A stretch of DNA of 64,000 nt, from contig NZ_JABEDH010000001.1 in NCBI RefSeq assembly GCF_029285175.1, forward strand, positions 558,001 to 622,000, given 5' to 3'. Positions 26,848 through 36,011 of the stretch are shown in pieces. Numbering within the stretch: position 1 is the first letter of the stretch; every line of letters starts with the position of its first letter. The translations under genes were made by a program, and so were the position numbers. The DNA is from Sulfitobacter sp. M05. Its GTDB lineage: Bacteria; Pseudomonadota; Alphaproteobacteria; Rhodobacterales; Rhodobacteraceae. Under the pieces are notes generated by a model, which worked only from the letters and a program-made list of their open reading frames with translations, was not told the DNA's origin and made no database searches.

Positions 26848-28200
26848 TCAGGTATTACCAAGGTTGGTTTCCAGCCAGTGTTCCAGCCAGTGAATGTTGT
26901 AGTTACCTGCCTGCACATCCGGTTCTTCCAGAAGCGCGTGAAACAGCGGCACAGTGGTATCGACACCATCAACGATCAATTCACCCAATGCACGGTTCAG
27001 ACGCGCCAGCGCTTCGGGGCGGTCGCGACCATGCACGATCAGCTTACCAATCAGACTGTCGTAATAGGGGGGGATGGAATAGCCGTCATAAAGGGCGCTG
27101 TCCATCCGCACCCCCAATCCGCCGGGCGCATGATACTGGGTGATCCGTCCGGGGCAGGGGCTGAAGTTCGGCAGTTTCTCTGCGTTGATCCGCACCTCGA
27201 TGGAGTGGCCGTTGATCTTCAGGTCTTCCTGATGGAACGACATGTCCATCCCGGCGGCGACACGGATTTGCTCGCGTACCAGATCGACGCCAAAGATGGC
27301 TTCGGTGACTGGATGTTCCACCTGCAAACGGGTGTTCATTTCGATGAAATAGAATTCGCCGTTTTCATAAAGGAACTCGATTGTGCCGGCACCGATATAG
27401 TTGATATCGCCCATGGCGTCGGCGCAGACCTTGCCGATACGTGCGCGTTCCTCAGCGGAAATCGCGGGGCCGGGGGCCTCTTCGAATACCTTCTGGTGGC
27501 GGCGCTGAAGGGAGCAATCCCGCTCGCCCAGATGTACGGCACGACCCTTGCCATCGCCGAACACTTGAATTTCGATGTGGCGCGGCGTGGTCAGGTATTT
27601 CTCAATATAGACTTCGTCATTGCCAAAGTTTGATTTTCCCTCAGCGCGCGCGGTCTGAAAGGCGCGTTCCATTTCCGCTGCCGTTTGCGCAACCTTCATG
27701 CCCTTGCCGCCGCCACCTGCCGTGGCCTTGATGATCACCGGATAGCCCATTTCCGCGCCAAGCGCTTTGGCTTCTTCAAGGGTGGCAACACCCCCGGCAG
27801 AACCCGGGACGCAAGGCACACCCAGCTTTTTCATGGTATCCTTGGCGGTGATCTTATCCCCCATCACCCTGATATGCTCGGCTGTGGGTCCGATAAAGGT
27901 CAGCCCGTGATCCTGAACCACCTGCACAAAACCGGCGTTTTCAGACAGAAAGCCATAGCCGGGGTGGATCGCTTCGGCACCGGTGATTTCGCAGGCGGCA
28001 ATGATTGCAGGGATCGACAGATAGGATTGCATCGACGAGGGCGGGCCAACGCAGACCGATTCATCGGCCATACGCACATGCATCGCATCGCTGTCGGCCG
28101 TGGAATGCACAGCGACAGTGCCGACGCCCATTTCGCGGGCGGCCCGGATCACCCGCAGGGCAATTTCACCCCGGTTGGCGACTAGGATTTTATTGAACAT
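26848..28200 (-). CDS. accC: Acetyl-CoA carboxylase, biotin carboxylase subunit
   Basis: This 450-residue ATP-grasp enzyme carboxylates the biotin on AccB, the first step of fatty acid synthesis. It opens FNKILVANRGEIALRVIRA and contains the glycine-rich ATP lid KATAGGGGKGMKV, the RDCSLQRRHQKVFEEAP segment and MNTRLQVEHPVTEAI with catalytic Glu and Arg residues. The length is standard. It lies 11 bases after accB. Confidence 0.96.
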   Translation of the reverse strand: MFNKILVANRGEIALRVIRAAREMGVGTVAVHSTADSDAMHVRMADESVCVGPPSSMQSYLSIPAIIAACEITGAEAIHPGYGFLSENAGFVQVVQDHGLTFIGPTAEHIRVMGDKITAKDTMKKLGVPCVPGSAGGVATLEEAKALGAEMGYPVIIKATAGGGGKGMKVAQTAAEMERAFQTARAEGKSNFGNDEVYIEKYLTTPRHIEIQVFGDGKGRAVHLGERDCSLQRRHQKVFEEAPGPAISAEERARIGKVCADAMGDINYIGAGTIEFLYENGEFYFIEMNTRLQVEHPVTEAIFGVDLVREQIRVAAGMDMSFHQEDLKINGHSIEVRINAEKLPNFSPCPGRITQYHAPGGLGVRMDSALYDGYSIPPYYDSLIGKLIVHGRDRPEALARLNRALGELIVDGVDTTVPLFHALLEEPDVQAGNYNIHWLEHWLETNLGNT

Positions 28201-28211
28201 TTGCGACCACC

Positions 28212-28715
28212 CTATTCGATGATGACCAGCGGTGCGCCGAATTCAACCGCATCACCGTCACCGACCAGAATGCGCTTGATCGTGCCAGAGCGCGGGGCGG
28301 GGATGTGGTTCATGGTCTTCATCGCTTCGACAATCAGCAGGGTGTCGCCTTCGGAAATCGTGGCCCCGACAGAGATGAACGCGGGCGCGCCGGGTTCCGC
28401 TTGCATATAGACGGTGCCGACCATCGGTGACGTGACCGCCCCGGGATGGCTGGCCGGGTCTGCGGCCTCTTCGGTTGCGGCAGCTGCTGGCGCCGCGGCG
28501 GCGGCGGGGGCAGCAGCGGCGGGCGCGGCGACAGTGGCCTGCATCTGCGGCGCTGCCATGATTTGTTGCGGCGGTTTGCGGCTGACGCGGACGTTCAGAC
28601 TGTCGTCCTCGGCATAGTCACGCTTGACCTGCAATTCAGTCAGGTCATTTTCATTCAACAACTCGGCCAGCGCCCGGATGAAGGCCACATCCGCGTCATG
28701 GGTATTTTTAGTCAT
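28212..28715 (-). CDS. accB: Acetyl-CoA carboxylase, biotin carboxyl carrier protein
   Basis: The protein has 167 residues. The N-terminal dimerising helix ([19 protein letters not shown]) is followed by an Ala/Pro-rich linker (about residues 55-90) and the biotinyl domain with the target lysine in [10 protein letters not shown] (usual form EAMKMMN). It carries CO2 between AccC and the carboxyltransferase. GAGGAA precedes the start. It is divergent from the acyl-CoA ligase across 143 bases. Confidence 0.95.
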   Translation of the reverse strand: MTKNTHDADVAFIRALAELLNENDLTELQVKRDYAEDDSLNVRVSRKPPQQIMAAPQMQATVAAPAAAAPAAAAAPAAAATEEAADPASHPGAVTSPMVGTVYMQAEPGAPAFISVGATISEGDTLLIVEAMKTMNHIPAPRSGTIKRILVGDGDAVEFGAPLVIIE

Positions 28716-28858
28716 ATTTTCCTCGACTTGTCCCTTGTCCGGCGGTGTTTCGCGCCGTTACGTCAGAGTTGCTTATAGGCCAATGTGTGCAGCGTGAAAA
28801 GCCGCCAGTTGTGTGTTGCGGACATGGCATGCATGTTGCCCATGCAAGGAGAAACAGG

Positions 28859-30367
28859 ATGAATTTGTCACACGGGCTGGACCGGTCCGCCAAAGCGACC
28901 CCTTGGGCACCGGCGTTGATCACCGGCACAGGGCAGGATGCGGATTACGCGGGGTTCGCCCGCCGCGTCAGTCAGGTTGCGGGATGGCTGGAAGCACAGG
29001 GCGTATCGGCGGGCGACCGGGTTGCGATTTTCATGAAGAACACGCCGGCGTTTCTGGTCTGTCTCTATGGTATCTGGAAGGTTGGGGCCGCCGCGGTGCC
29101 CATCAACGCCAAGCTGCATGGACGGGAAGCGGCGTTTATTGTCGCGGATTCCGGTGCGAAACTGGTGCTGGCCAGCGCCGGGCAGGCGGCCGCATTGGTG
29201 CAGACCAACCTGCACACACGGGTGATAGATGTGGATGACACCGGGTTTGGCCAAGCGATTTCGGACGCAGTGGCCCGAACCGACATTACCGCGCGCAGCG
29301 CCGCTGATCTGGCTTGGCTTTTCTATACCTCGGGCACCACCGGCCAACCCAAAGGGGTGATCATCACCCACGGGATGCTAGCATCCATGGCGCAGAGTTA
29401 TGGTCGCGACGTGGATACTGTCCGTGCCGAAGATGCCGCCCTCTATGCCGCCCCGCTCAGCCATGGGGCCGGGCTCTATGCGGTGATGCATGTGCAGGCC
29501 GGTGCGCGCCATGTCTTTCCGGTATCGGGCGGGTTTGATCCAAAGGAGATACTGGACTTGGCCGCCGCACATGGATCGGTTCACATGTTCGCCGCCCCGA
29601 CAATGGTCAAGCGTCTGACACATAAGGCCAAGGCGCTGGGGGCAAAAGGCACCGGGTTGCGCACGGTCGTCTATGCCGGTGGGCCGATGTATCTGGCGGA
29701 TATTCTTGAGGCCTCAGATTGGTTTGGACCGGTCTTTGTGCAGATCTACGGGCAGGGGGAATGTCCGATGGGGATCACCGCCCTGTCGCGGGCTGATGTG
29801 ATGGACCGTACACACCGCGACTGGCGCAACCGCCTGGCTTCGGTTGGACGCGCGCAAGCGGGCATCGAGGTCCGGATCGCCGGCCCTGATGGGGTGCCAG
29901 TTCCGGCCGGCATCGAAGGCGAGATTATGGTGCGCGGTGCCACGGTGATGCCAGGCTATTGGCAGAACCCGGGCGCAACCGAAAAGACTCTGCGCGATGG
30001 GTGGTTGATGACAGGGGATGTGGGGGTGTTGGACAAGGCCGGATACCTGACCCTGAGGGACCGCAGCAAGGATGTGATCATCACTGGCGGATCAAACGTC
30101 TATCCGCGCGAGGTGGAGGAGGTCATATTGATGCATGACGGGGTGCGCGAGGTTTCGGTGGTGGGGCGTCCACATGCCGAATGGGGCGAGGAAATCGTGG
30201 CGTTCGTTGTGGGAGAGGCCAAGGAGGCGGCGTTGGACCAGCTGTGTCTTGAACATATTGCGCGGTTCAAACGGCCCAAGGTCTATGTCTGGCTCGATGC
30301 TCTGCCGAAGAACAACTATGGCAAGGTTTTGAAAACCGATCTGCGTGCCTTACTCGCGCGGCAGTGA
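28859..30367 (+). CDS. AMP-dependent acyl/aryl-CoA ligase
   Basis: This 502-residue ANL enzyme has the A3 motif FYTSGTTGQPKGV, an A5-like YGQGECPMG, the hinge DRSKDVIITGGSNVYPREVEE and the terminal lysine in PKNNYGKV. The size and motifs fit ligases for short or aromatic acids (4-coumarate or malonyl type); the substrate is unknown. It is convergent with the LIV-type ABC genes, which share a terminator region with it, so a link to uptake of an aromatic or branched acid is possible. ATG 28859 follows AAGGAG. Confidence 0.82.
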   Translation: MNLSHGLDRSAKATPWAPALITGTGQDADYAGFARRVSQVAGWLEAQGVSAGDRVAIFMKNTPAFLVCLYGIWKVGAAAVPINAKLHGREAAFIVADSGAKLVLASAGQAAALVQTNLHTRVIDVDDTGFGQAISDAVARTDITARSAADLAWLFYTSGTTGQPKGVIITHGMLASMAQSYGRDVDTVRAEDAALYAAPLSHGAGLYAVMHVQAGARHVFPVSGGFDPKEILDLAAAHGSVHMFAAPTMVKRLTHKAKALGAKGTGLRTVVYAGGPMYLADILEASDWFGPVFVQIYGQGECPMGITALSRADVMDRTHRDWRNRLASVGRAQAGIEVRIAGPDGVPVPAGIEGEIMVRGATVMPGYWQNPGATEKTLRDGWLMTGDVGVLDKAGYLTLRDRSKDVIITGGSNVYPREVEEVILMHDGVREVSVVGRPHAEWGEEIVAFVVGEAKEAALDQLCLEHIARFKRPKVYVWLDALPKNNYGKVLKTDLRALLARQ

Positions 30368-30417
30368 CCGAAAATTTCTAAAATTTTCGGGCCGGACTTT
30401 TCAATAAAATCTGGCCC
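30368..30417. terminator. Bidirectional terminator between acyl-CoA ligase and livF
   Basis: Two hairpins share the gap. CCGAAAATTT (30368-30377) with AAATTTTCGG (30381-30390) is perfect. GGGCCGGACTTTT (30389-30401) with AAAATCTGGCCC (30406-30417) has one mismatch and one wobble. A/T-rich arms suit termination in both directions. Confidence 0.7.
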
Positions 30418-30435
30418 GTTTGCAAGCCGTACCGA

Positions 30436-31188
30436 TCAGATCGCGAGGTATTCCGCGCGCAGCTCAGCATTGTCCAGCACCTCTTGCGCAGTGCCGTCAA
30501 AGACAATCCCGCCGGTGTCCAGAATGACCGCACGATCCGCCAGTTGCAGCGCCCGCACAGCGTTCTGTTCAACCAGAATCGTCGTGATGCCCTGTTCCTT
30601 GATGATGCCAAGTGTCTTTTCGATCTCGTCCACAATCACCGGTGCCAGACCTTCATAGGGTTCGTCCAGCAACAACACCTTGATGTCGCGCGCCAAAGCC
30701 CGGGCAATTGCTAGCATCTGCTGTTCGCCACCCGACAGGGTGACACCATCCTGTGATTTACGTTCCCCCAGACGCGGGAAAAGGTCATAGATACGCTCCA
30801 GTGACCACCCGATGGGCGGGGCGATTTGCGCCAGTTTCAGGTTCTCTTCGACGGTCAGGCCGGGAATGATGGAACGGTCTTCCGGCACCAGTCCCAGCCC
30901 GGCCTGGGCGGCCTCAAAGGACTGCATCTTGTGCAGGGGCTGGTGATCAAGCCAGATTTCCCCTTTGTGAACTTCAGGTGAGGACATCCGCGCAATGGCG
31001 CGCAATGTCGAGGTTTTGCCAGCACCGTTGCGCCCCAGCAGGGCAAGGATTTCACCCTCATGCACATTAAAGCTGATGCCCTGAACGATATAGCTTTCGC
31101 CATAATAGGCCTCAAGGTTCCAGACCGACAGAAAGGCCGGGGCAGTGGCTGCATGGTTGGCGTTTTTCTCAAGCGTTTGGGTGGTCAT
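30436..31188 (-). CDS. livF: Branched-chain/amide-type ABC transporter ATP-binding protein (LivF-like)
   Basis: This 250-residue ATPase has Walker A GRNGAGKTST, signature LSGGEQQM and Walker B VLLLDEP, followed by EGLAP, which is typical of LivF. An N-terminal extension of about 20 residues is unusual but not unique. It is the last gene of a five-gene operon (substrate-binding protein, livH, livM, livG, livF). The 122-base gap after livG is larger than elsewhere in the operon; AAAGGATC precedes the start. Confidence 0.9.
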   Translation of the reverse strand: MTTQTLEKNANHAATAPAFLSVWNLEAYYGESYIVQGISFNVHEGEILALLGRNGAGKTSTLRAIARMSSPEVHKGEIWLDHQPLHKMQSFEAAQAGLGLVPEDRSIIPGLTVEENLKLAQIAPPIGWSLERIYDLFPRLGERKSQDGVTLSGGEQQMLAIARALARDIKVLLLDEPYEGLAPVIVDEIEKTLGIIKEQGITTILVEQNAVRALQLADRAVILDTGGIVFDGTAQEVLDNAELRAEYLAI

Positions 31189-31310
31189 AATCGTGATCCT
31201 TTTTGACGGCAGGGGGCACCCACCTTAGGGGGTCGGCAGAGGGGCGGAAGGACATGCAGGGGGGCGAAGGGCGGGGTGATACGAGCATTACCCGCTGCAC
31301 CCCGCGCGGG

Positions 31311-32075
31311 TCAGGCCGCTTCCTGAATTTCGCCCAGATAGGCCTCACGTACTTTCGGGTGGCCCTTGATTTTGTCCGGAGTGTCTTCGACCAGCGGGGT
31401 GCCTTGGGCGAGAACGGTGATCCGATCCGACAGGGAGAACACCACATGCATGTCATGTTCGATGATGGCGATGGTGATGTCGCGCTCTTCCTTGATCTGT
31501 TTCAACAGGTCGATGGTATTGTTGGTGTCCGCCCGCGCCATCCCCGCTGTGGGTTCATCCAGCAGCAACAGGCGTGGGTCCTGCGCCAGACACATGGCGA
31601 TTTCCAGACGGCGTTTGTCGCCGCGCGACATAGAGGATGCCTGCATCTCGCGCTTGTCGATCAGCTTCATGTCGACCAGCATTTCCTCGGCTTTGGCGAT
31701 GATGTCGCGTTCCTGACCGATGCTTTCCAGCGCGTGCATCCGAAAGGCACCGTCACGTTTGGCAAAACAGGGGATCATCATGTTTTCCATGACGTTCAGA
31801 TCTCCGAAAATCTCGGGTGTCTGGAACACCCGAGAAATGCCCATCTGGTTGATTTCATAAGGTTTGCGCCCCAGCACCGACTGACCGTCAAACATGACTG
31901 ACCCGGTGTCGGGGGTCAATTTGCCAACCAGACAATTCAACAGTGTGGATTTACCGGCCCCGTTTGGCCCGATAATCGCATGACAGGAGTTTTCCGCGAT
32001 GTTCAGGTTCACATCGCCCAGCGCCTGAAGGCCGCCAAACCGTTTGCCTACATTTTTTACTTCAAGAATAGCCAT
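31311..32075 (-). CDS. livG: Branched-chain/amide-type ABC transporter ATP-binding protein (LivG-like)
   Basis: This 254-residue ATPase has Walker A GPNGAGKSTLLN, a signature MSRGDKRRLEIA where the usual LSGG reads MSRG, and Walker B LLLLDEPTAGMARADTN. The altered signature is a visible departure; LivG proteins generally keep LSYG or LSGG. The C-terminal GHPKVREAYLG is family-typical. It pairs with LivF to drive import through LivHM. Confidence 0.9.
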   Translation of the reverse strand: MAILEVKNVGKRFGGLQALGDVNLNIAENSCHAIIGPNGAGKSTLLNCLVGKLTPDTGSVMFDGQSVLGRKPYEINQMGISRVFQTPEIFGDLNVMENMMIPCFAKRDGAFRMHALESIGQERDIIAKAEEMLVDMKLIDKREMQASSMSRGDKRRLEIAMCLAQDPRLLLLDEPTAGMARADTNNTIDLLKQIKEERDITIAIIEHDMHVVFSLSDRITVLAQGTPLVEDTPDKIKGHPKVREAYLGEIQEAA

Positions 32076-32086
32076 GATGTCTTTCC

Positions 32087-33286
32087 TTATTCTGCAGGTG
32101 TTTTGCTGGCGTCAGTTGTGTCGTCCGACGCCTTTTTGCCGCGGAACATTTTCGCGATGCGCTGGCCGCCTTCAACCAGACCACCGGGCAGAAAGATCAC
32201 AACCAGCATGAACAGCAGGCCCAGCGTCAGGTGCCAGCCTTTGCCGACAAATGGATAGACCAGCGCGATCATCACGTCTTCGATGCCGTCGGGCATAAAG
32301 GCGAACCACTGTTCCAACACCGATTTGTTGATCTTGGAGACGATGTTCTCCATGTATTTGATAAAGCCTGCGCCCAGCACAGGGCCGATCAAAGTGCCGG
32401 CACCGCCTAGAATGGTCATCAGGACAACTTCGCCGGATGCGGTCCAAAACATGCGTTCCGCCCCCACCTGCGTGTCCATCGCCACCAGAAGGCCGCCGGC
32501 CAGACCGGCATACATGCCTGAGATGACAAAAGCTGCCAAAGTATAGGGTTTGGTGTTCAGGCCGGTGTAATTCATCCGCTGCTGGTTCGATTTGACTGCC
32601 CGCAGCATCATCCCGAAAGGGGAGCGGAAGATGCGGATCGACAGGTAAAAGGCGATCAGCATGACAACCGCCGCGATGTAATAGCCGGCGTTAAAGGTGA
32701 ATACCCAGTTGCCCATGGCCAGCTCGAACCCGTCGTTCATTTCCAGCCCGAACAGGTTTGCCCGTGGTGACTGGCCTGCCTCCAACGTCCCGTCAAGGAT
32801 GCGCGGATCGTCGTATTTTGGCTGCAAGCCCGTTTCACCACCGGTAATCGGGGTCAAAACCGAATAGGCCAGAGCATAGGACATCTGGGCAAAAGCCAGC
32901 GTCAGGATCGAGAAGTAGATGCCCGAGCGGCGCAGGGAAATCCAGCCCACCAACAGCGAGAATAGCCCGGCAAACAGCACTGACACGATGATGGCAGGCA
33001 CCACGTTCATTGTCAGCAGCTTCATCATCCAGATTGCTGCATAAGACCCGACACCCAGAAACGCCGCATGGCCAAAGCTGAGATAGCCGGTAAGGCCAAA
33101 CAGGATATTGAACCCGATGGCAAAGATGCCAAAGATTACCAGACGTTGCATCAGGTCAGGATAGCCCGCGTTGAACTGTGCCATGGCTGAACCTTCGGGG
33201 AAGGGGTTCAGGATGAAGGGGGCGGCAAGGGCGAGGAAGGCCACGACCAGCAGAATACCCGTGTCTTTTTTGTTAAGTCCGAACAT
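32087..33286 (-). CDS. livM: Branched-chain/amide-type ABC transporter permease (LivM-like)
   Basis: This 399-residue permease has about ten hydrophobic segments. [21 protein letters not shown] is the diagnostic LivM/LivH loop, and [16 protein letters not shown] the later conserved segment. It is longer than usual because of a periplasmic insertion around residues 140-190 ([13 protein letters not shown]...), as in some amide/urea-type systems. GGAGGAG lies over the end of livH. Confidence 0.9.
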   Translation of the reverse strand: MFGLNKKDTGILLVVAFLALAAPFILNPFPEGSAMAQFNAGYPDLMQRLVIFGIFAIGFNILFGLTGYLSFGHAAFLGVGSYAAIWMMKLLTMNVVPAIIVSVLFAGLFSLLVGWISLRRSGIYFSILTLAFAQMSYALAYSVLTPITGGETGLQPKYDDPRILDGTLEAGQSPRANLFGLEMNDGFELAMGNWVFTFNAGYYIAAVVMLIAFYLSIRIFRSPFGMMLRAVKSNQQRMNYTGLNTKPYTLAAFVISGMYAGLAGGLLVAMDTQVGAERMFWTASGEVVLMTILGGAGTLIGPVLGAGFIKYMENIVSKINKSVLEQWFAFMPDGIEDVMIALVYPFVGKGWHLTLGLLFMLVVIFLPGGLVEGGQRIAKMFRGKKASDDTTDASKTPAE

Positions 33287-33290
33287 GTTC

Positions 33291-34322
33291 TTACTCCTCC
33301 ATCACGCCTTTGCGCCCCATCAGGCCGCGTGGTCGGGTCAATAGAATGATAATCGCCACCAGATAGATGATGATCTGGTTGATCCCGGGGATGATCTCCA
33401 AAACGGCGGCCATTGAGGCAAAGCTTTCAAGAATACCCAGCAGGAAGCCCGCCAGCACCGCGCCGGGCAGGGAGCCCATGCCGCCGACAACCACAACCAC
33501 AAAGCTGAGAACCAGAAAATCCATGCCCATATGGTAATTGGGTGAGTTGATCGGTGCATACATCACACCGGCCAGCCCCGCGACCGCAGCCGCGATGCCG
33601 AACATGATGGTAAAGCGTTTGTCGATATTGATGCCCAGCAGCCCCACGGTTTCCCGATCCGCCATGCCGGCCCGTACCACCATGCCAAAGGTGGTGAATT
33701 GCAAGAACGCAAAGACCGCGCCGATGATTAGCGCCGAAAACGCAAAATAGACCAGTCGCCAGTAGGGGTAGATGATGGAATTAGCGTCAAACCCCAACAT
33801 TGCGCCGAAATCGAATGATCCGGCAAAGACCGCCGGGGCGGGGGTTGGAATGGGGTTGGCCCCGTAGAAATACTTGATCACCTCTTGCAAAACGATCGCA
33901 AGGCCGAAGGTCACAAGGATCTGGTCCGCATGGGGGCGTTTGTAGAAATGTTTGATCAGCCCGCGTTCCATTACAAAGCCGATGCCGATCATCACAGGGA
34001 TGGTGAACAGGATCGAAAGCGGCACCGCCCAGTCGATGATCGCGTTCCCGGTGGCCTGTCCGAACAGGTCATGGATATAGGGGACGTCCACCTTAAGCGG
34101 ATTGCCAAGGAAGTCCTTTTGCGTCTCGTCGATGATCGTATGGCTGAACGACAGCATCTTGCTAAAGGTTACGGCGCAGAAGGCACCAATCATAAACAGC
34201 GCGCCGTGGGCAAAGTTTACCACACCAAGCGTACCGAAGATCAAGGTCAGCCCCAAGGCAATCAGCGCATAGGCAGATCCCTTGTCCAGACCGTTGAGAA
34301 TTTGCAGGATAATTGCGTCCAT
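33291..34322 (-). CDS. livH: Branched-chain/amide-type ABC transporter permease (LivH-like)
   Basis: This 343-residue permease has [40 protein letters not shown] at the start, the classic LivH pattern (shown here by its key Gly and Asn-Phe-Ala-His residues), and [19 protein letters not shown] near the end. An insertion of about 50 residues after the second helix carries [12 protein letters not shown]. It forms the pore with LivM. TTGGAGG precedes the start; a hairpin lies between it and the binding-protein gene. Confidence 0.9.
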   Translation of the reverse strand: MDAIILQILNGLDKGSAYALIALGLTLIFGTLGVVNFAHGALFMIGAFCAVTFSKMLSFSHTIIDETQKDFLGNPLKVDVPYIHDLFGQATGNAIIDWAVPLSILFTIPVMIGIGFVMERGLIKHFYKRPHADQILVTFGLAIVLQEVIKYFYGANPIPTPAPAVFAGSFDFGAMLGFDANSIIYPYWRLVYFAFSALIIGAVFAFLQFTTFGMVVRAGMADRETVGLLGINIDKRFTIMFGIAAAVAGLAGVMYAPINSPNYHMGMDFLVLSFVVVVVGGMGSLPGAVLAGFLLGILESFASMAAVLEIIPGINQIIIYLVAIIILLTRPRGLMGRKGVMEE

Positions 34323-34365
34323 GGTGCCCCACCTCCAAGCGCGGTCAGCCCAAATGGGCCAAGGT

Positions 34366-34390
34366 CAGGGCGAAGAAGGTCCTCGCCCTG
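34366..34390 (-). terminator. Hairpin between the substrate-binding gene and livH
   Basis: CAGGGCGA (34366-34373) and TCGCCCTG (34383-34390) form a perfect 8-bp stem in the 105-base gap after the binding-protein stop. It has no T tract, so it is likely a stabiliser or partial terminator giving excess binding-protein mRNA, as in the cho operon. Confidence 0.55.
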
Positions 34391-34427
34391 AAAGTTCAGT
34401 TGATTAAGTAACTTGACCCTGTCGCGC

Positions 34428-35774
34428 TTATGCGCCCGGGTTACAGGACCCCAGTGAGCCGCCCGCCATCTGCGGGTGATCGGGATCGTATGTTACCTGC
34501 TCGACAGGGGTCACTTCCACGATTTCCAGAAGATCGAATTCCGATGTCGGGTTCTCTTTACCCTTCACAACCAACACGTCCTTAAAGCACTGGTGATCCG
34601 CGCCACGGTAGAGGGTCTTGCCGTTGCCCATGCCGTCGAATTCGAAATCTTCCAGCGCTTCAACAACCGCACAGGGGTTGAAAGACCCAGCCCGTTCAAC
34701 CGCATCCGCATAGAGCAGCGCCTGAACATAGCAGGTGTGTGCCGCCTGTGAGGGAGGGAAGCCGTATTTCGTGCCGAAGGATTTGACAAAGGCCTTTGAA
34801 CCTTCGTCTTGCAACGACCAGTGCCAGTTGGTGGAACCAAAGATGCCTTTAACGTTGGCACCGGCACCTTTCGCCATCAGGCGCGAGTAGAGTGGAACAA
34901 CGATTTCAAAGTTCTTGTCGTTGACCAGCTTGTCACGCAGGCCAAACTGAACCGCATTCGTCAGCGAGTTCACCATGTTGCCGCCGTAGTGGTTCAGCAC
35001 CAGCACATCCGCGCCGGATTGCAGCACAGGCGCGATATAGGCAGAAAAGTCGGTCTGGGTCAGCGGTGTCTTTACAGCCGCAACTGTTTCCCAGCCCATG
35101 GCCTCTGTTGAGGAACGAACCGCTTCCTCGGTTGTGTAACCCCAGTTGTAATCCGCGGTCAGGTGATATGCCTTGCGGTCTGTGCCATAGTTGGCGGCCA
35201 GAACCGGCGCAAGGGCGGCACCGGACATATAGGAGTTGAAGAAGTGGCGGAAGCCATTGGCCCGCTTGTCCTTACCTGTTGTGTCGTTGGAGTGCGTGAG
35301 GCCCGCCATAAAGATAACGCCCGCCTCTTGGCAAAGCGCCTGAACCGCAACGGCCACACCAGAGGACGAACCGCCGGTGACCATTACGGCACCGTCTTTT
35401 TCGATCATCGACTTTGCAGAGGCGCGTGCAGCATCTGATTTGGTCTGTGTATCGCCTGTGACGTACTCGACCTTCTTGCCGAGAATACCGTTTCCTTTCA
35501 ACGCATCCGAGCTGAAAGTGTTCATCAGGCCGCCATCGCCGCCACCATTCAGGTGTTCAACAGCCAACTCGTAGGCGCGCAGTTCGTCAGCACCCTCGTC
35601 GGCATAGGGGCCGGATTGGGGGACGTTAAAGCCCAATGTGACAGTGCTGCCCTGCGGTGCGTTGGTGAAACCGGCATGGCCGTCGGCGCGCAAATAGGTC
35701 GGCAGCGCCAGACCGGCGCTTGCAACAGCACCTGTTTTAATCAGACCACGACGTGTGGGGTTCGAAAATGACAT
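34428..35774 (-). CDS. ABC transporter substrate-binding protein, LIV/amide type, Tat-exported
   Basis: This 448-residue type I periplasmic binding protein has a twin-arginine signal in place of a Sec signal: NPTRRGLIKTGAVASAGLALP (residues 5-25), cleaved near YLRADG. The mature protein shows the Leu/Ile/Val-binding fold (GFNVPQSGPYADEG, ELAVEHLNGGGDGG). The C-terminus holds two Cys-containing stretches (NPCAVVEAL, HQCFKD, GSCNPGA) that could form disulfides. The ligand is unknown; the size resembles urea/amide or aromatic-acid binders more than amino-acid LivK. ATG 35774 follows GGGAGGA. It is the first gene of the transporter operon. Confidence 0.85.
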   Translation of the reverse strand: MSFSNPTRRGLIKTGAVASAGLALPTYLRADGHAGFTNAPQGSTVTLGFNVPQSGPYADEGADELRAYELAVEHLNGGGDGGLMNTFSSDALKGNGILGKKVEYVTGDTQTKSDAARASAKSMIEKDGAVMVTGGSSSGVAVAVQALCQEAGVIFMAGLTHSNDTTGKDKRANGFRHFFNSYMSGAALAPVLAANYGTDRKAYHLTADYNWGYTTEEAVRSSTEAMGWETVAAVKTPLTQTDFSAYIAPVLQSGADVLVLNHYGGNMVNSLTNAVQFGLRDKLVNDKNFEIVVPLYSRLMAKGAGANVKGIFGSTNWHWSLQDEGSKAFVKSFGTKYGFPPSQAAHTCYVQALLYADAVERAGSFNPCAVVEALEDFEFDGMGNGKTLYRGADHQCFKDVLVVKGKENPTSEFDLLEIVEVTPVEQVTYDPDHPQMAGGSLGSCNPGA

Positions 35775-36011
35775 GAGTTCCTCCCGGGGTTGTAAATCGC
35801 CTGCCTCTTTTCTCCCAAGCAGTGCGGCACAATTGTGCAAAGCAACTATCGCCGATATTGCGAAAATTGATCAATAACCCCCTTGAACGTCTCGCTAAAT
35901 TTGTAAATATTTTAGCTGCGGTATCTATGAAATTGTAAATTCTCTAATGTTGCAGCGCAGAAACGCATTGAAATTGCGCGGTTTTGCCCATTTGATCAAA
36001 GGTTGTATTTG
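35775..36011. promoter_or_regulatory. Divergent control region with repeated TTGATCAA palindromes
   Basis: This AT-rich gap separates the ABC binding-protein gene from the ScfR-type regulator. It contains two copies of TTGATCAA within longer palindromes, ATTGATCAAT (35866-35875) and TTTGATCAAA (35991-36000). It also has two similar TTGTAAAT elements (35901-35908 and 35933-35940). The TTTGTAAA elements recall the TTTGCAAA motif of RamB/ScfR regulators. Which protein binds which element is not known. Confidence 0.45.
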
